From Phycisphaerae bacterium (GTDB taxonomy: Bacteria; Planctomycetota; Phycisphaerae; Sedimentisphaerales; UBA12454), in contig JAPLMW010000073.1 of the NCBI GenBank assembly GCA_026386845.1, positions 1-32,381 of the forward strand: a stretch of 32,381 bases of DNA, written 5' to 3'. The notes below the pieces were generated by a model. The model searched no databases, was not told the DNA's origin, and saw only the letters and a program-made list of their open reading frames with translations. How positions within the stretch are numbered: position 1 is the first letter of the stretch; every line of letters starts with the position of its first letter. Shown piece after piece: positions 9,140 through 17,131 of the stretch. The position numbers and the translations under genes are program-made.

Positions 9140-10582
9140 TCACTTCGCTTTTTTACCGGAGGCCAGACTTCCGTAACCAACGAAGTTCAGAAATCTTTTG
9201 GTATTGAAGACAGGAATGGAAAAGTCTTTCGCCTGGTTCTTGACTTCCTGATACCGCTCCGAAGCCTTGACGGATGCTTCATATTTCTCCGTGGCCATAG
9301 GGTCGGCTTGTATCTCATCAAGTGTCGGTTTTTTATTTGCCTGCGGCACAGCACCAAGCACAACAAAGTCAGTATCGATTGTTACGGCATCTTCGACCTT
9401 TCCGCCCCAGTTTTCGATAAGCTCTTTGATTTTTGCGGCACCGTCCGAGTCAATATCCCCGTCGCCGTTGAAATCAAACTCTCCCGCGACAACAAACCTG
9501 TTGACAGCCTTGCTGTCCCAGATAAGGTTTACAATTACATCGCCTTCGATAATAGGATTCTTTTTGCTCGATTTGTTTATCCTTGCGATGGAGGTATTTT
9601 TGTCGACATTGAAAACTTCGACTTCAGCCTTGCTTGAACCATCGGTAGGAATAGACGCGCTTTTGTCATAAACGGAAAATGTCATACCCGGATAAACCTT
9701 GTCGTCTCTGCCGATATCTATAAAAACAATATTCGAGGAAATATCAATACCAATAATATGACCGTCAGGCTGATACGCCGCTACATCTTCCATTGGTCTG
9801 GGTTTGAGCAGCATATCTTCCAGCTTGCGCTGCTTGTCCAGAGATTCCTGAAACTTGTTTTCCGCAACGCTTAGTTTACTCATCACTGCCAGCAGCTCCT
9901 GTTTTGTTTTATTCTTTTCCTCTACGGCATCATTCGCCTGCTGCTTAAGCGACTGCAGCTGCTCATCGCCTTTTTTGTCCAGCCGACTGCAGCTTTGCTG
10001 AATATCATCGGCCTTTTTCTGCTCGGCACGTATTTGTGTCCGCAATTCTTCCTCTCTCTTGGCAGACTCCTGTTTTGTAAGGTCATATTTTTTATTCAAC
10101 TCATCAAGCTGCGAGCCTAACTGGTCGGCAAGTTCCTGTTTTTGTTTCAGCTTGGTGTCGTAAGTTTCAAGCAGCTGAAGAGCACCTATTTGATTAGCCT
10201 CAGAAGAAAGCGTCAAATCCTTCGGCAATTTCGCCAGAATATCGTTGTATTTTGTCTGCATCTCGGTCATTTTCACTTCCGCGCTCGTTTCGCCCGACTG
10301 ACCGCCGCCAAACATTATATACAACTGGTCAATATATCCGAGGAGCTGGCCGAGCCTGCTCTGGCCTCTGTCTTTCTGGCCGACAAGCGTACCGATGTTT
10401 CGCACCTGGTTTTGTGAAGCGAGTTCAGATGTCTCCTGTTGACTTTTCGTATATTGGTCCCGCCAGTCTTCCGACTTAAGGTAAAATATCACGGCGAGAG
10501 TCGCAGCGATAACAAATAAAGCGACAAATGTGATAACAGTATAAAGCGTTGTATTGCTTTGACCCTGACGAGCAACAGCCAT
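9140..10582 (-). CDS. Membrane-anchored coiled-coil protein with C-terminal BRCT-like domain
   Basis: A 480-residue protein of unknown function. Residues 13-35 form one membrane segment with a short basic N-terminus. Residues about 100-260 are Gln/Lys/Glu-rich coiled coil. A beta-rich segment follows (GHIIGIDISSNIVFIDIG to about 350). Residues 360-412 resemble a BRCT fold: FVVAGEF, then KIKELIENWGGKVEDAV and TDFVVLG; after an insertion, SIPVFNTKRFLNFV (about 455-468) fits the last BRCT helix. A calcium-loop-like DFNGDGDIDSDG sits inside the BRCT-like part. The topology suggests a cytoplasmic tail. AGGAG lies 8 bases before the ATG. It stands alone with its own promoter and could organise envelope or DNA-associated complexes; that is speculation. 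Confidence 0.8.
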   Translation of the reverse strand: MAVARQGQSNTTLYTVITFVALFVIAATLAVIFYLKSEDWRDQYTKSQQETSELASQNQVRNIGTLVGQKDRGQSRLGQLLGYIDQLYIMFGGGQSGETSAEVKMTEMQTKYNDILAKLPKDLTLSSEANQIGALQLLETYDTKLKQKQELADQLGSQLDELNKKYDLTKQESAKREEELRTQIRAEQKKADDIQQSCSRLDKKGDEQLQSLKQQANDAVEEKNKTKQELLAVMSKLSVAENKFQESLDKQRKLEDMLLKPRPMEDVAAYQPDGHIIGIDISSNIVFIDIGRDDKVYPGMTFSVYDKSASIPTDGSSKAEVEVFNVDKNTSIARINKSSKKNPIIEGDVIVNLIWDSKAVNRFVVAGEFDFNGDGDIDSDGAAKIKELIENWGGKVEDAVTIDTDFVVLGAVPQANKKPTLDEIQADPMATEKYEASVKASERYQEVKNQAKDFSIPVFNTKRFLNFVGYGSLASGKKAK

Positions 10583-10650
10583 CTAAAATCTCCTGAAACG
10601 GATATTAAAATCAGTTAATTTCGGCACTTATGCACCGACAGCATAACGTA

Positions 10651-10679
10651 ATTATCGTCAAAGACAGGCCTTTAGTCAA
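10651..10679 (-). promoter_or_regulatory. Promoter of the coiled-coil/BRCT-like gene
   Basis: On the minus strand TTGACT (10674-10679), 17 bases, GATAAT (10651-10656). The predicted start near 10644 gives a leader of about 60 bases ending in AGGAG. Confidence 0.5.
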
Positions 10680-10768
10680 CTAAAAACTTACCCAAATTCT
10701 CAAAGTCTTTGTGGCGTAAGTAGTTTTTAAACTGTATAGTTAGATTAAATCCTTTTTAAAGTTTAACT

Positions 10769-11485
10769 ATGCCAAAAGAAAGATTACAGAAGATACTTGC
10801 CGCCGCGGGCATCGATTCCCGCCGAAACTGCGAGCAGCTTATCCTCAGCGGCTTTGTCAGCGTCAACGGCAAAATCGTTGATACGCTGCCCGTTTTTGCC
10901 GACAGAGAAACCGATATTATAACGGTTGCGGGCCGGCGACTGCGGCCGGAAAAAAAGGTTTACTTCCTGCTGAATAAACCCAAAGGCGTTCTATGCACTA
11001 ATTACGACCCCGACAACAGGAGAAAAGCGATAGATTTAATTGACTGCAAGGAAAGAATTTTCTGCGTCGGCAGACTTGACACTGAAACGAGCGGGGCGAT
11101 AATCCTGACCAATGATACCGCGATTTGCGATAAACTGACGCATCCGAGACATCAGCTTGCCAAAATATACGTCGTTGGCGTTAAAGGTAAAATTACGCAG
11201 GAAGCGGTTGAAAAGCTGAAAAAGGGCATCTGGCTCTCAGACGGCAGGATACAGCCTGCAAAGGTAAAAATCCTAAAAGCTCACTATGCTGAAAGTCTGC
11301 TTGAGATAAAAATCACGCAGAGTCTTAACAGGGAAATTCGAAGAATAATGGCAAAAGTGGGCTATAAAGTAACTTCGCTGAAGAGAACGCAGATAGGGAA
11401 AATTTCCTTACATCGTCTTAGTGTTGGCTGTTACAGAGCGCTTACGAATCCTGAGGTGGAGCATCTCAAGGAAATCCGGGATTAG
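10769..11485 (+). CDS. rluB: Pseudouridine synthase, RsuA/RluB/RluE/RluF family
   Basis: Isomerises a uridine in rRNA to pseudouridine; family context favours 23S (RluB-type) but 16S cannot be excluded. Residues 1-60 form an S4 RNA-binding domain (RLQKILAAAGIDSRRNCEQLI, VSVNGK). The catalytic domain follows, with LLNKPKGVLCT and the active aspartate D104 in VGRLDTETSGAIILTND. The C-terminal SLNREIRRIMAKVGYKVTSLKR motif is characteristic. Its 238 residues match the core enzyme. Its TAG touches the stop of convergent rpmB, and a hairpin plus T run inside rpmB can serve as its terminator. Confidence 0.9.
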   Translation: MPKERLQKILAAAGIDSRRNCEQLILSGFVSVNGKIVDTLPVFADRETDIITVAGRRLRPEKKVYFLLNKPKGVLCTNYDPDNRRKAIDLIDCKERIFCVGRLDTETSGAIILTNDTAICDKLTHPRHQLAKIYVVGVKGKITQEAVEKLKKGIWLSDGRIQPAKVKILKAHYAESLLEIKITQSLNREIRRIMAKVGYKVTSLKRTQIGKISLHRLSVGCYRALTNPEVEHLKEIRD

Positions 11486-11764
11486 CTACTCGGCTTGTGG
11501 TGAGCCTGTCGAAGCCGCTTTTTTGTAATCCCTTTTTAACGGCTTTTGAACAAGTCCCATTTTGATTGCCTTTGCCGAGACTTTTATCCTGCAGACCCTG
11601 CCGTCAATAACGGCACGGACCTTCTGAATGTTCGGCTTGAATTTCCTCTTTGTTATGCCGGTGGTTTTTACACCGACGCCGCCGAGATATTTAGCCTTGC
11701 CGCGACGGGCAATACTGTTGCCGGCTGTCGTTTTTTTACCTAAAAAATAACAAACTCGTGACAT
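11486..11764 (-). CDS. rpmB: 50S ribosomal protein L28 with repeat-derived tail
   Basis: L28 of the large ribosomal subunit. MSRVCYFLGKKTTAGNSIARRG, then TKRKFKPNIQKVRAVIDGRV and RIKVSAKAIKMGL are the family core, ending around residue 75-82. At 92 residues it is longer than many L28 proteins. The last residues, AASTGSPQAE, are encoded by a REP-like palindrome (11491-11517), so the tail looks acquired. The start has GGAG about 10 bases upstream and a TTGCAA-16-TATACT promoter. Confidence 0.93.
   Translation of the reverse strand: MSRVCYFLGKKTTAGNSIARRGKAKYLGGVGVKTTGITKRKFKPNIQKVRAVIDGRVCRIKVSAKAIKMGLVQKPLKRDYKKAASTGSPQAE
11491..11517. repeat. REP-like palindrome inside rpmB, also a terminator for rluB
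   Basis: CGGCTT (11491-11496) pairs with AAGCCG (11512-11517); the inner GGTGAGCC can form a second small stem. On the plus strand a C and then six T follow at once, giving the shape of an intrinsic terminator just after the rluB stop. The core TTCGACAGGCTCACCA, read on the minus strand, is from memory a common interspersed repeat in many bacterial genomes. Confidence 0.65.
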
Positions 11765-11797
11765 AAGTCTTTAGCTCCAATTCAATAAAGAGCGGTA

Positions 11798-11825
11798 AGT
11801 ATAAGGATTTAACGAGATTTTGCAA
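11798..11825 (-). promoter_or_regulatory. Promoter of rpmB
   Basis: On the minus strand TTGCAA (11820-11825), 16 bases, TATACT (11798-11803). The predicted start near 11791 is about 27 bases before the ATG. Confidence 0.55.
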
Positions 11826-11847
11826 GATTAAAATAAAAATGACTAAT

Positions 11848-11870
11848 AACTCCTTATTTACAAGGAAGTT
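11848..11870 (-). terminator. Possible terminator of the pseudopilin operon
   Basis: AACT and CCTT (11848-11855) pair with AAGG and AGTT (11862-11870) with one bulged base. On the minus strand a T-rich tract (TTTTTATTTT) begins some 8 bases after the stem, so termination would be weak. It lies 10 bases past the last gene of the secretion operon. Confidence 0.4.
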
Positions 11871-11879
11871 ACGTCCATT

Positions 11880-12251
11880 TTACTGCCTCTGCGGCACGAT
11901 GTATTTTTTATTATGTTTAAAGCTCTGGCTGCCAAAACCACAGGATGTATTTACAGCAATCTCTGTTTGTTTGCGAGCAATCTTTTCTATTGTTACGGCC
12001 AATTGCGAATTTCTTGTACCAATACCGGCCGTATCAAGCTGAATTTCCCTTACAATATTTTTATTTCCATTCTCAACATTGTATTCCGTCCAGGCTATAC
12101 CGCTGGAAATCATATTCTGTTCGACCGTTTCAAGAAAAACCCTATTAGTCTGAAACGTAATTTTGTTTGATACCTCGGTAAGAACAAACAACACCGTGCT
12201 CATAAAGATAAGTATCATAATAACAATCAATAATACAAAACCCCTTCTCAA
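11880..12251 (-). CDS. Pseudopilin-like membrane protein (GspK/PilX-like)
   Basis: The 123 residues begin MRRGFVLLIVIMILIFMSTVLFVL, a class III signal-like start (basic residues, G then F, long hydrophobic helix) without the usual glutamate at mature position 5. That is a feature of GspK/PilX-type tip proteins. The remaining part is a short soluble domain with NQMISSGIAWTEYN-like helix, far smaller than a normal GspK, and ends in a basic KKYIVPQRQ tail. It overlaps the preceding gene by 4 bp (ATGA). Family assignment rests on position and N-terminus only. Confidence 0.65.
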   Translation of the reverse strand: MRRGFVLLIVIMILIFMSTVLFVLTEVSNKITFQTNRVFLETVEQNMISSGIAWTEYNVENGNKNIVREIQLDTAGIGTRNSQLAVTIEKIARKQTEIAVNTSCGFGSQSFKHNKKYIVPQRQ

Positions 12252-12748
12252 TTTTTTGCCTCCTTATAAGCACCTGCAAAATATACATAAGCATTTTCCA
12301 TTTTCTTATCCGCACGATTATAGCTTTTTAACTCCACACATTTTTTTACTTCTACGGCGAAACCTTCGCCATTTTTGCGCCAAACCCGCCATTCGATTTT
12401 GCCGTTCGGGATTTGCCAGGTGATTTTTTCTTTTGCATCACCAATTACAATCCTCGATATTTTTCCATCCTGCAGCAGGTAACAAATCACACTTCCCTGC
12501 TGCTCAATTAAAAGACTGTTCGCGTCTGTCGAATATTCCTGAAACGACTGAGGAAAGCCCTTGGCTGAATTAATATCTTTTCTTATATGTTTCAGAACAT
12601 CGAGAATACTGGTATTGGATTCAACAAGTTTGCAGGATTTGGGTATATCGTATATCATAACTTTAAACAGCCGGGATAGCGGTATCGATATAACCGCAAT
12701 AACCGCTATTATTGTAACACATTCCACTAATGAAAAAGCCTTTCTCAT
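12248..12748 (-). CDS. Pseudopilin, GspJ-like
   Basis: The 166 residues start MRKAFSLVECVTIIAVIAVISI: a prepilin-peptidase site with Ala instead of Gly before Phe, and glutamate at mature position 5. The soluble part has LEHIRKDINSAKGF-type helix, a strand-rich centre (LLIEQQGSVICYLLQDGKISRIVIG) and WRVWRKNGEGFAVEV, like GspJ/PilW minor pseudopilins that cap the pilus tip. It overlaps both neighbours by 4 bp, so translation of the block is coupled. Confidence 0.75.
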   Translation of the reverse strand: MRKAFSLVECVTIIAVIAVISIPLSRLFKVMIYDIPKSCKLVESNTSILDVLKHIRKDINSAKGFPQSFQEYSTDANSLLIEQQGSVICYLLQDGKISRIVIGDAKEKITWQIPNGKIEWRVWRKNGEGFAVEVKKCVELKSYNRADKKMENAYVYFAGAYKEAKN

Positions 12749-13128
12749 TTCCAGCTTTCTCCCTTCGGTGCAAAGTATCTCGCCAGTTCAACAGTAATAT
12801 CCTTATTTATGTCTTTGACAGTTGCCCTGACATTAACAAGTTTCAGACCCTGCCATTGGTCAATTCCATCCGACTGTTTGATTTCAATGCTCATTTTAGG
12901 CCATAATCTTTTAAAATCTTCATCATCAATCGCTTTACCTGTAACCGCAATGCAGTCGAGCTGAGCCTGTGCCGCTGAAATGCACCGCTGTCTGGTTAAC
13001 TGATATTGATTAATATTCCTGAAAACCTTCAACGCCATTGCCAGACAGCTTAAAATAATCACCAGAACAGTCAGAGCAACAATTAACTCTGTCAGCAGAA
13101 AACCGTTATGTTTGTTTCTTTTGTTCAT
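12745..13128 (-). CDS. Pseudopilin, GspI-like
   Basis: The open frame runs up to 13212, but the family start is the ATG at 13128, which makes the usual ATGA overlap with the upstream gene and places NG before FLLTELIVALTVLVIILS, a good prepilin cleavage site with Glu at mature position 5. That gives 127 residues, the size of a GspI-type minor pseudopilin. The soluble part holds a cysteine pair region (RQRCISAAQAQLDCIAV) and a strand-rich WQGLKLVNVRATV. It is expected in the tip complex with its two downstream neighbours. Confidence 0.78.
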   Translation of the reverse strand: MNKRNKHNGFLLTELIVALTVLVIILSCLAMALKVFRNINQYQLTRQRCISAAQAQLDCIAVTGKAIDDEDFKRLWPKMSIEIKQSDGIDQWQGLKLVNVRATVKDINKDITVELARYFAPKGESWK

Positions 13129-14576
13129 ACGAAATTCGCATATTGCACAAGAATTGCCACTATTGCAGAAAAGACTGCATAGGCTACGAAGCCAACCATT
13201 GCCCCAAGACATATTGTTGTCGAAGGCAGTAATATAAATCTGGCGAGATTTACCCTATAGCTGTAATTCGAGCGCCAGACCGATTCGAGCATTTCCAGGA
13301 CAGGCAAAGTATTTTCCGGATTTTCCTGCTGGGCAAAAGCCCAGGAAAGCGAATTTGCCAGTCCGCACCGCCTTGCGGCGTCGGCAATATTGTCCCCTGC
13401 CTCAATCTGCCTGAGCCATTTTTGAAGTTTTTTTCTGAAGAAATAATTGACATCAAGATTGATTGTATTGGCGACAGCATTATTGACGGTGCAGCCAGCA
13501 TTGAGAGATATTTTTAATACCTCCACAACCTGCAAAGTAGAATAATTATTTTCAAACCAGTGCAGAATCGGCAGATGCCATTTGATAAAATCCCCAATGC
13601 GTGAAAGCATCAGCGGTTTTTGGGGCCGGCGAGGCCGAAACCTGACCTTGATGTAAATAACAGCAGCCAAAAAAATAATTCCAATGACTATAGTGCTTAA
13701 CCATCCATATTTGAAAACAACAGCATCTGCAATGGCTACAAGAATCTTTGTGGATTTTGGAATATCCCCCCTGGTAACGTCGTGTATAATTTCGTAAAAT
13801 TTAGGTATTATACCTACTACAAGCCCCATCGTGATTAACGACATAACGACTAATACAATAAGAAAATAGGCGGCAGGGTATACAGGTTTTGTTCTTCTGC
13901 TATCATCGGCTTTCTGCAGCAGGTCTTTTTCAATTGCCTGCATAACCTGCGGCATCTGGCCTGTTTTTTCTCCAGCTATTATCAGAGCCGTTATCCTTGC
14001 AGGACATCCGCCAAAGCCGCGTTTGACTGATTCGCTGAGCGAATAACCCTGAACCAGCCATTTTGAAATCTGCCGTAAAATCTGCGAGTGTTTATGTTTG
14101 ATATTTTCTGATGCAGACTGCAGGGCCATCGGCAGCGGCAGATTCTGCCTGATACTTGCGCCTATGGTTGAGATAACAAAAGCAATAGTGGCATTTCGCT
14201 GTGTAAAGGAGGCCCCTACAAAATAAAGGAACACAAACCCCATAAACATCCCTATATACACGCCAAGCAGTGAAGAGACCGTTATGGAAAATGCCGCCAG
14301 TAAAATGATGCATATAAGAATTACCAGTATCGCTTTAGCCCAGTTTTTCGGCCAGGGAACAACATCAATTTCATGCCGCATAAATAATATTGAAATAAGG
14401 GTAGCAGGAAAAATACACAGCGATACTATTACCGGCGCTAACAACTCGTTGTTCGCTGCAAATATGAACGGAATTGACACCACGACAACAGGCAGGGTAA
14501 TAATAGCAAATCGGGGCGTTTTGAATCCCAGAAAAACATATAAAATTAACACAAATATTGTTATCGCCAGCAGCAT
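13125..14576 (-). CDS. Second GspF-like inner-membrane platform protein
   Basis: The 483 residues have an N-terminal set of about five hydrophobic helices (1-145), absent from ordinary GspF. Two divergent T2SS-F domains follow, recognisable from IRQNLPLPMALQSASENIKH, WLVQGYSLSESVKRGFGGCP and, in the second half, VVEVLKISLNAGCTVNNAVAN with RQIEAGDNIADAARRCGLA. Long hydrophobic helices sit after each. It follows the canonical gspF gene by 10 bp and overlaps the GspI-like gene by 4 bp. Two F-type proteins in one operon suggest either a hetero-oligomeric platform or a specialised inner-membrane partner of the pseudopilins. Confidence 0.8.
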   Translation of the reverse strand: MLLAITIFVLILYVFLGFKTPRFAIITLPVVVVSIPFIFAANNELLAPVIVSLCIFPATLISILFMRHEIDVVPWPKNWAKAILVILICIILLAAFSITVSSLLGVYIGMFMGFVFLYFVGASFTQRNATIAFVISTIGASIRQNLPLPMALQSASENIKHKHSQILRQISKWLVQGYSLSESVKRGFGGCPARITALIIAGEKTGQMPQVMQAIEKDLLQKADDSRRTKPVYPAAYFLIVLVVMSLITMGLVVGIIPKFYEIIHDVTRGDIPKSTKILVAIADAVVFKYGWLSTIVIGIIFLAAVIYIKVRFRPRRPQKPLMLSRIGDFIKWHLPILHWFENNYSTLQVVEVLKISLNAGCTVNNAVANTINLDVNYFFRKKLQKWLRQIEAGDNIADAARRCGLANSLSWAFAQQENPENTLPVLEMLESVWRSNYSYRVNLARFILLPSTTICLGAMVGFVAYAVFSAIVAILVQYANFV

Positions 14577-14586
14577 TTTTTTAATC

Positions 14587-15780
14587 TCACATCAGAGACG
14601 TAATTATTTTTATCATCGGCAGGAAAATTGAAAAAACCGTTATACCTATAAACCCGCCGACTAAAATCAGCATTACGGGCAATAGGGCCGCCTGCAGTCT
14701 TGCCTGGCTGCATCTGACTTGTTCGATATACATCTGTGCCAGACTGTGCAGATTATCTTCAAGTTCGTTTCGCTGTGAACCCAACTGGACAGAGTAGAGG
14801 AAAAGTTTCGGTATTACCCCGCAGAACTGCCCTGCCTGCATAATATTTGTCCCATTTTCTATCTGCTCGGCGAGAAAGGCGGCTTCATAAATAAGCTTTT
14901 CACTGCCGCTTGCATCTGCGCTTAACCTGAGACAATTCGGCATATCGGCCCCCGCCGCAATCATTACGGCCATTGATTCAGCCATTTTGGCCAGAATACT
15001 GCTATGATGCAATCTGCCGATTATCGGGATATTGAGCAAAAATGACTCTTTGAATCTTCTGCCCGCCGATGTTGCTGAAAGCAGCGTATTTAAAATAATC
15101 GCACCGGCAACCAGAGCGCCGATACTAATCCAGAATGGTATAATATTCTGGGCTATACTAAACATAAGCAGCGTCAGTTGCGGAAGTTCGCCGCCGGTCA
15201 TTTCTTTAAGCACAGTTACAAACTTTGGAATAATCATTATATACACAAAACTGATTATAACGGCCGCCATTGTAAGAATCACAGCCGGATAGGCCGTTGC
15301 TTCGAAGATAATCTTTCTGGTCTGATTAGACATCTCGATATGCCTGTTTAGGTCCGTCAGCATCTGGCTCAATCTGCCGGTCTCCACGCCTGCTTTTAAA
15401 ATTCTTCCGTAAAGAGGCGGAAAATGTTTTTGTCTTTTCTCAAATGCCTTTTCGATACTCATCCCGCCTTCAAGGTCGTCTGCGATATCGGTAACAAGTT
15501 TTCGCATTTTTCTTGAGCCGATGTCCGCCGAAAGTTCACGCAGGCCTCTTTCCAGGGGAATACCGGCCTTTGTGATTGACGCGAGCTGCTGATTAAAAAG
15601 CAAAAACTCATTTCTTCCAATAGCTGTTTTGGACCTTTCAGGTTTAGCCTTCTCGAGCAAATTAACACTAAGCTTCATCTCTTTGAGAAGTTCGGCGGCT
15701 TCCTGCGGCGAAGCTGCCTCGACAGTTCCCTTCATTAATCTGTCTGTCGATGTAAGCGCGTTATATTCAAATATTGCCAT
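14587..15780 (-). CDS. gspF: Type II secretion/type IV pilus platform protein GspF
   Basis: The 397 residues are canonical for GspF/PilC: MAIFEYNAL... at the N-terminus, KGTVEAASPQEAAELLKEM, then two copies of the T2SS-F domain (LASITKAGIPLERGLREL and MAVMIAAGADMPNCLRLSAD). Membrane helices lie near residues 165-195, 215-240 and at the C-terminus (LLPVMLILVGGFIGITVFSIFLPM). It links the cytoplasmic ATPase to pilin assembly in the inner membrane. It is 17 bp behind the ATPase gene. Confidence 0.93.
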   Translation of the reverse strand: MAIFEYNALTSTDRLMKGTVEAASPQEAAELLKEMKLSVNLLEKAKPERSKTAIGRNEFLLFNQQLASITKAGIPLERGLRELSADIGSRKMRKLVTDIADDLEGGMSIEKAFEKRQKHFPPLYGRILKAGVETGRLSQMLTDLNRHIEMSNQTRKIIFEATAYPAVILTMAAVIISFVYIMIIPKFVTVLKEMTGGELPQLTLLMFSIAQNIIPFWISIGALVAGAIILNTLLSATSAGRRFKESFLLNIPIIGRLHHSSILAKMAESMAVMIAAGADMPNCLRLSADASGSEKLIYEAAFLAEQIENGTNIMQAGQFCGVIPKLFLYSVQLGSQRNELEDNLHSLAQMYIEQVRCSQARLQAALLPVMLILVGGFIGITVFSIFLPMIKIITSLM

Positions 15781-15797
15781 TTTTATCTCCCAATCAT

Positions 15798-16979
15798 TTA
15801 TTCAGACTCTAATATGCCGCAAACCTTGTTCAACTCATCAACGGTAGTAATACCCTGACTGACAAGTCGTTTGCCGTCGGTAAGCATATTCGTATGTCCC
15901 GTCCTTTTAAGCAGTGCCTGGAGTTCTTCGAGGTCGGTCTTTTGGGCGATTGCTTTTCTAAGCTCACCGTCAAGTTCGACGATTTCCGCAATCAAAGCCC
16001 TGCCTTTGTAGCCGGCATCCAGGCAATTGCTGCATCCGACGGCTTCAAAAAATCCTGTTTTTTCATTTTGTTTCCTGCACTTATCGCAGAGTTTTCTGAC
16101 AAGTCTCTGATTTAAAATCGCCGCTACACTCGATGTTACCTGATAAGGTTCGATACCCATCTCGAGCAGTCTCAGGAAACCCGCCGCAGGTGTTCCGCTG
16201 TGCATAGTACTCATCAGAAAATGCCCTGTGAGCGCAGCTTCAACGGCGATTTTCGCCGTTTCTGCATCGCGTATTTCGCCAATCATCAATACCTGCGGGT
16301 CCTGTCTTAACAGAGACCTCAAGGCTGTCGGAAAAGTCATTTCGCCAAAAGGTGTAATCTGCACCTGCGTAACACCTTCAATTCTTATCTCAACAGGGTC
16401 CTCGAGCGTTACAATACTTTTACCGGGAAAATTTTTCAAAATATTTCGCAGGATGGCGGCTAGTGTGGTACTTTTCCCGCTGCCCGCAGGCCCGGTCAGC
16501 AGAAGCAATCCCTGATTTTTAAAAGCAATACTTTTGAGTGTTTTGTATATTGATTCTGAAAAGCCCAATTGCTCCAGTTCAGTCAGATTTTTGCGCTGAT
16601 AAAAAATTCTCACAACAGCCCTTTGGCCGTGTATCGTGGGAAAAACAGCAAGTCTTTCATCAAGAACTCCCTGATTGTTATGTCCGGCTGTTTCAATTCG
16701 GCCTTCCTGCGGAATATCGGTTCGATAGGTCAAAAGATTACCCAGCACTTTTAATCTTGCGATAATATTTTCCGACAGAAGTTTCGGCATTTTTTCGACC
16801 GTTTTGAGAACGCCATCAAGCCGATACTTAACAACCATCTCATTTTCTGTCGGCTCAAAGTGAATATCGCTGGCGCCGGCATTCATCGCCTCTGCAAGAA
16901 AATTGTCAACCAAAGCTGTAACATCCTGTGCTTTATTTTGGGGATTTTTAGGGTCTTTATTTGTCTTTTTTGTGTTCAT
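15798..16979 (-). CDS. gspE: Type II secretion/type IV pilus assembly ATPase GspE
   Basis: Hexameric assembly ATPase, 393 residues. The N2 domain has ASDIHFEPTENEMVVKYRLDGVL; Walker A is GPAGSGKSTTLAA; the Asp box is TLEDPVEIRIEGVTQVQI; Walker B is VLMIGEIRDAETA; then the His box STMHSGTPAAGFLRLLEMG and a tetracysteine CDKC / CSNC metal site. The large N1 domain of full GspE/PilB is missing. An upstream GTG at 16997 is in frame, but a TATAAT (minus strand, 16999-17004) would start transcription around 16992, after that GTG, so I chose the ATG. It is first of six coupled genes and divergent from the sigma factor gene. Confidence 0.92.
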   Translation of the reverse strand: MNTKKTNKDPKNPQNKAQDVTALVDNFLAEAMNAGASDIHFEPTENEMVVKYRLDGVLKTVEKMPKLLSENIIARLKVLGNLLTYRTDIPQEGRIETAGHNNQGVLDERLAVFPTIHGQRAVVRIFYQRKNLTELEQLGFSESIYKTLKSIAFKNQGLLLLTGPAGSGKSTTLAAILRNILKNFPGKSIVTLEDPVEIRIEGVTQVQITPFGEMTFPTALRSLLRQDPQVLMIGEIRDAETAKIAVEAALTGHFLMSTMHSGTPAAGFLRLLEMGIEPYQVTSSVAAILNQRLVRKLCDKCRKQNEKTGFFEAVGCSNCLDAGYKGRALIAEIVELDGELRKAIAQKTDLEELQALLKRTGHTNMLTDGKRLVSQGITTVDELNKVCGILESE

Positions 16980-17131
16980 TATTTCGCAATTTTCCACAAT
17001 TATATGGTTTTCTGAAGGATAGACGCATATTTATTTAAAATGTTAGCTGAAAAATCGAACTTTTTTTGAATTTTCTTAAGATTTTAGATAACATAAAGGT
17101 ATGGTATGCGTCTTTTTCGCAGAGAACATCG

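Noticed and set aside
10682-10730. Inverted repeat AAAAACTTAC / GTAAG-TA-GTTTTT in the gap upstream of rluB
   Set aside because: The stem is bulged and AT-rich with a long loop; it may be chance and fits neither a terminator nor a known riboswitch.
13360-13385. GC-rich near-palindrome in the second gspF gene
   Set aside because: It encodes a normal RRCGLA stretch of the T2SS-F domain in frame and needs no repeat origin.
16999-17027. Full sigma-70 promoter for the pseudopilus operon
   Set aside because: TATAAT is clear on the minus strand, but the -35 position reads TGCGTC, so only the -10 is supported; it might be an activator-dependent promoter.
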